Part shown: positions 14,857 through 17,212 of the stretch, in pieces
Numbering within the stretch: the stretch's first letter is position 1
Layout: each line of letters starts with the position of its first letter
Origin: an uncultured Christensenella sp.
Lineage (GTDB): Bacteria; Bacillota; Clostridia; Christensenellales; UBA3700
Reading direction: 5' to 3'
DNA: 17,212 nt
NCBI GenBank assembly: GCA_910584035.1
Contig: CAJTZR010000033.1
Coordinates: 1 to 17,212, forward strand
The notes under the pieces: model-generated
What the model saw: the letters and a program-made list of their open reading frames with translations, nothing else
What the model was told of the DNA's origin: nothing
Database searches by the model: none
Position numbers and translations under genes: made by a program

Positions 14857-15111
14857 ATGAAAATTTGGGCAAGACTTTTAATTGACGGCAAAAATGTAAA
14901 AGATACTTTATATGCGGACAATTATCCCCTAACCTTTGAAAGTTATGAGAATATGCTACGCAAAATAGCAGAACAATTAGACATATCATCACCCGTTAGT
15001 ATGATGATACATTTTAGACATTTTAAAGAGTTTAATATTCATCGTTTCAAACCCGATGATTTTGTGGAAAGTTTTGAATACGATTCAATGGAAATAGAAT
15101 GTTATGAATAA
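14857..15111 (+). CDS. Small hypothetical protein (84 residues)
   Basis: A soluble 84-residue protein with no assigned function. It begins with a strand-like MKIWARLLIDGKNVKDTLY, continues with an amphipathic helix (SYENMLRKIAEQLDI), and ends with HFKEFNIHRFKPDDF and ESFEYDSMEIECYE. From memory, small Firmicute hypothetical proteins share this FxxFxxxRFxPDDFxE...MEIE ending. AAAGGA lies 7-8 bp before the ATG, and a clear terminator follows 4 bp after the stop. Good coding structure and flanking signals support a real single-gene transcript. Confidence 0.82.
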   Translation: MKIWARLLIDGKNVKDTLYADNYPLTFESYENMLRKIAEQLDISSPVSMMIHFRHFKEFNIHRFKPDDFVESFEYDSMEIECYE

Positions 15112-15114
15112 CAT

Positions 15115-15142
15115 AAAAAAGCTACTTAAACGTAGCTTTTTT
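15115..15142. terminator. Intrinsic terminator, likely bidirectional
   Basis: AAAAAAGCTAC (15115-15125) pairs with GTAGCTTTTTT (15132-15142) around a TTAAAC loop. It immediately follows the small gene ending at 15111. The A run also gives a U run on the minus strand, so it could stop leftward transcripts from the fucosidase gene about 280 bp away. Confidence 0.85.
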
Positions 15143-15422
15143 GTTTTATACATTACTTTTTATAAATAATACCCAAATTAAAATTATTAACTATATATTC
15201 ACATTAATTTATTAAATCAGTTTTTGCGACTAAAAGTATATTTGTTTTAAACAATTATCTTTTACTTTACCCAACTTAATCTTATTGCAAACAACAAAAA
15301 TTTACAATCTTTTATTACATTAATTCAATAAGATATTGTGATTATAATTTTCTAGAACCACAAACAAAAATTGATTTTAATAAGTATATAACTGAGTTTA
15401 TTGTTATACCTCAACATATTAA
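15143..15422. other. Gene-free stretch between the small hypothetical gene and the fucosidase gene
   Basis: AT-rich with no supported gene. A weak TATAAC/GTTATA dyad lies near the fucosidase stop. Nothing else recognised. Confidence 0.5.
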
Positions 15423-16802
15423 TTATTTACATCTATATGCACCAGTTTTGTATACTTCTATGTATCTCATATATGGCTCTAATCTGCACTTATCTATTGA
15501 TATAATCAATTTGTCTGTTGTAATTGGCTTATCAAATATAGCAATCTTGCCAAAACCAATGATAGTACCTTGATATACTTGTACTTTTTTATCGTCAATC
15601 ACAGCATAAACGCTAAACTCTTCCACACGTTGAGATTTAGTAGTATCCTCTTCCAAACGTACTCTATCAATACTGCACTTATCAAATGTTATCTCATACT
15701 CAAATTTATTTTCATTTATTGCTACATTTGAAACATTTATATTATCCAATTTAAGCTTAGCCTCTTTTTCAAGCCACTTACCCATTTCAGCAAGTCTTGC
15801 AACATCTTTTTTATGGAATAAACCTTTTTTATTAGGTGGAATATTAAGTAACAGCAAGCCATTACCACCTACTGAATTATAATAAATATTCATTAAATGA
15901 TTTAAAGACTTAACTGCCAAAGTATCTAATTTATGGTAAAACCAAAATGTTCTAATTGATACATCAACCTCTGCGGGATACCACATATATTCATTGTATT
16001 TTTCCAAAACTTGACGACTGCCCAAGTCTTGAACCATTACATCCTCACACCTCTTTTGGAATTTTTTTACATCATCAATATCTTGACAATTTGCCGCCAA
16101 ATTTTGATACTCATATTCAAATTTAGGCACAACATTCCATTCCGACTCACGACACTTAGCACGTTCATTACCAACCCAACGTATATCAGGTGCACAACCA
16201 CTCATACAAATATTTGGTTGCAATTCAACCGCAGTTCTCCAAATTCTTTCAAAATCGTACTTTTGGCGAGGTTTTCCATCTCTGCTTGCGGCACACGCAC
16301 CATCCAACCACAACATAAATATATCACCATAATTTGTCAGCAACTCTGTAAGCTGTGTTATGTAAAAATCATTATATTCAGGTGTTCCATAACACTCTGC
16401 ATTTCTATCCCAAGGTGACAAATACACACCAAATTTCAAGTCGTACTTTTTGCAACAATCTGAGACTTCCCTTACAATATCCCCCTTGCCGTCTTTATAT
16501 GGACTATTAGATATATTATGCTCCGTAGTTTTTGTAGGCCATAGGCAAAAACCATCGTGGTGCTTGCAAGTCAATATTACCCCTTTCATTCCACAAGATT
16601 TTATCGCTTTTATCCATTGTTCCACATCTTGACACTTTGGATTGAATATCTTTGGAGACTCTTTTCCAGTTCCCCACTCTCTACCAGTGAAAGTGTTGAC
16701 TGTATAGTGTATAAAAGCATAAAATTTCATATCTTGTACAATCAACTGACGCCTATTCGGCACAATAGATACATATTTTTCCAATCTTTCTTGTTCTGTC
16801 AT
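15423..16802 (-). CDS. GH29 alpha-L-fucosidase, cytoplasmic
   Basis: A retaining glycoside hydrolase that removes alpha-L-fucose from glycans. It has 459 residues. No signal peptide is seen (the N-terminus is charged), so it probably acts in the cytoplasm on imported oligosaccharides. Catalytic-barrel motifs are FYAFIHYTVNTFTGREWG (27-44), the fucose-binding LTCKHHDGFCLWP (77-89), FGVYLSPWDRN (124-134) and MLWLDGAC (163-170), whose D167 is the likely nucleophile. RESEWNVVP (218-226) follows. A beta-sandwich domain begins near residue 345. The layout resembles GH29 subfamily B (alpha-1,3/1,4 type), which is inference. The ATG at 16802 is preceded by GGGGG at 5 bp. It stands alone: no fucose transporter or fucose catabolic gene is nearby. 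Confidence 0.93.
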   Translation of the reverse strand: MTEQERLEKYVSIVPNRRQLIVQDMKFYAFIHYTVNTFTGREWGTGKESPKIFNPKCQDVEQWIKAIKSCGMKGVILTCKHHDGFCLWPTKTTEHNISNSPYKDGKGDIVREVSDCCKKYDLKFGVYLSPWDRNAECYGTPEYNDFYITQLTELLTNYGDIFMLWLDGACAASRDGKPRQKYDFERIWRTAVELQPNICMSGCAPDIRWVGNERAKCRESEWNVVPKFEYEYQNLAANCQDIDDVKKFQKRCEDVMVQDLGSRQVLEKYNEYMWYPAEVDVSIRTFWFYHKLDTLAVKSLNHLMNIYYNSVGGNGLLLLNIPPNKKGLFHKKDVARLAEMGKWLEKEAKLKLDNINVSNVAINENKFEYEITFDKCSIDRVRLEEDTTKSQRVEEFSVYAVIDDKKVQVYQGTIIGFGKIAIFDKPITTDKLIISIDKCRLEPYMRYIEVYKTGAYRCK

Positions 16803-16832
16803 AAAACCCCCAAAACTCTATTTAATGATATT

Positions 16833-16861
16833 ATTATAACATATTAAAAATCATATTTCAA
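16833..16861 (-). promoter_or_regulatory. Strong sigma-A promoter of the fucosidase gene
   Basis: On the minus strand TTGAAA (16861-16856) and a perfect TATAAT (16838-16833) are exactly 17 bp apart, with an extended -10 TG. The expected start near 16826 gives a leader of about 24 nt. No obvious operator palindrome or cre-like site overlaps it. Confidence 0.75.
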
Positions 16862-17033
16862 TATTAAGTTCAAAATAAAGGTTAAAAGATAAAATTTAAA
16901 TTAAATATTAATAAACAAAATAACTAAAACAAATAAATATCATTGCTCGTTAAAATTTAAAATAATCAATTTAACGCAAATTAATATGGTAAAATTATTA
17001 TCATAAACTTAACATTGTAAATACAATATATTA
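16862..17033. other. Gene-free AT-rich stretch upstream of the fucosidase promoter
   Basis: Very AT-rich and without a supported gene. I see no regulatory dyad. Together with the flanking promoter and hairpins, the whole of 16803-17212 has no protein gene. Confidence 0.5.
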
Positions 17034-17069
17034 AAACAAACAAGATACCAATATTCATCTTGTTTGTTT
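17034..17069. terminator. Hairpin, possible bidirectional terminator
   Basis: A 13-bp perfect stem AAACAAACAAGAT (17034-17046) pairs with 17057-17069 around a 10-nt loop. The outer part of the stem is T/A-rich and U-rich tails follow on both strands. No gene in the window ends here. It may stop a leftward gene lying beyond the right edge. Confidence 0.55.
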
Positions 17070-17151
17070 ATATCTTTTTAATATAAACTTATCTATAATA
17101 TATTTTTAAAAAATCACAATATTTTAAAATCTTTCTTTTACATTACTATAA

Positions 17152-17212
17152 GGATTTTGGTAGGCTTACGTAAACGCATTTTGTAGCGTTCGAGTAAGCC
17201 TACCTAAAGTCC
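17152..17212. repeat. Long imperfect inverted repeat / hairpin at the window edge
   Basis: Outer arms 17152-17169 and 17194-17212 pair over 18 positions, with one T-G wobble and one bulged T at 17205. The core is a perfect GGTAGGCTTAC/GTAAGCCTACC. After a 3+3 internal loop, AACGC (17173-17177) pairs with GCGTT (17186-17190) around an 8-nt loop. The element is clearly richer in G and C than its surroundings and has no U run on either side. The arms reach the last base, so it may continue past the window. Confidence 0.7.

Noticed and set aside
17152..17212. tRNA or integron attC site
   Set aside because: GTTCGAG resembles a T-loop, but no matching T-stem or acceptor stem forms. The inner GTTCGAG does not fit the attC core GTTRRRY.
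1..17212. CRISPR arrays, insertion sequences, prophage genes
   Set aside because: No regularly spaced repeats and no transposase, integrase or phage structural proteins were seen in any frame.

Overview
The window is very AT-rich (roughly 30% GC by eye, lower between genes) and uses the standard stop codons, with TAA, TAG and TGA all ending genes. The strong AGGAGG-type ribosome binding sites, the spmA-spmB spore-maturation pair, MKK..LxGC lipoproteins, and the metG-tatD-radical SAM-rsmA, ACT/UPF0210 and GNAT-like acyltransferase genes point to a low-GC Firmicute. An uncultured, probably gut-associated, member of the Clostridia is the best guess. The GH29 fucosidase fits a host-glycan environment. 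This placement is inference.

Layout. 1-1650 (minus): an acyltransferase-like (GNAT_C family) gene, followed after 1 bp by thiE (thiamine phosphate synthase). 1850-4140 (minus): two related lipoprotein genes separated by about 550 bp. That gap holds a plus-oriented intrinsic terminator belonging to no protein gene. 4290-8711 (minus): the housekeeping operon metG, tatD, radical SAM protein, rsmA (translation order 8711 to 4290), with 1-bp or 4-bp junctions except for a 264-bp gap after tatD. 8955-10030 (plus): spmA-spmB, divergent from metG. 10446-11162 (minus): a zinc-ribbon/two-TM protein. 11927-12202 (minus): a DUF378 membrane protein with a strong terminator. 12365-14599 (plus): an ACT-domain regulator, a UPF0210 (PFL family) protein and a membrane protein with a disordered N-terminus, one operon behind a good extended -10 promoter. 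14857-15111 (plus): a small conserved-looking hypothetical protein. 15423-16802 (minus): a cytoplasmic GH29 alpha-L-fucosidase with its own strong promoter. 16840-17212: non-coding, ending in a long imperfect hairpin that reaches the window edge.

Most of the window is core-type clostridial chromosome. I see no transposase, phage gene, CRISPR array, tRNA or rRNA, and no obvious multi-gene defence or biosynthetic system. The least explained items are the 61-nt hairpin at the right edge, the orphan promoter/terminator pair between the lipoprotein genes (possible small RNA), the paired lipoproteins, the radical SAM gene in the slot where many Firmicutes carry ribonuclease M5, and the two unrecognised zinc/cysteine membrane proteins.
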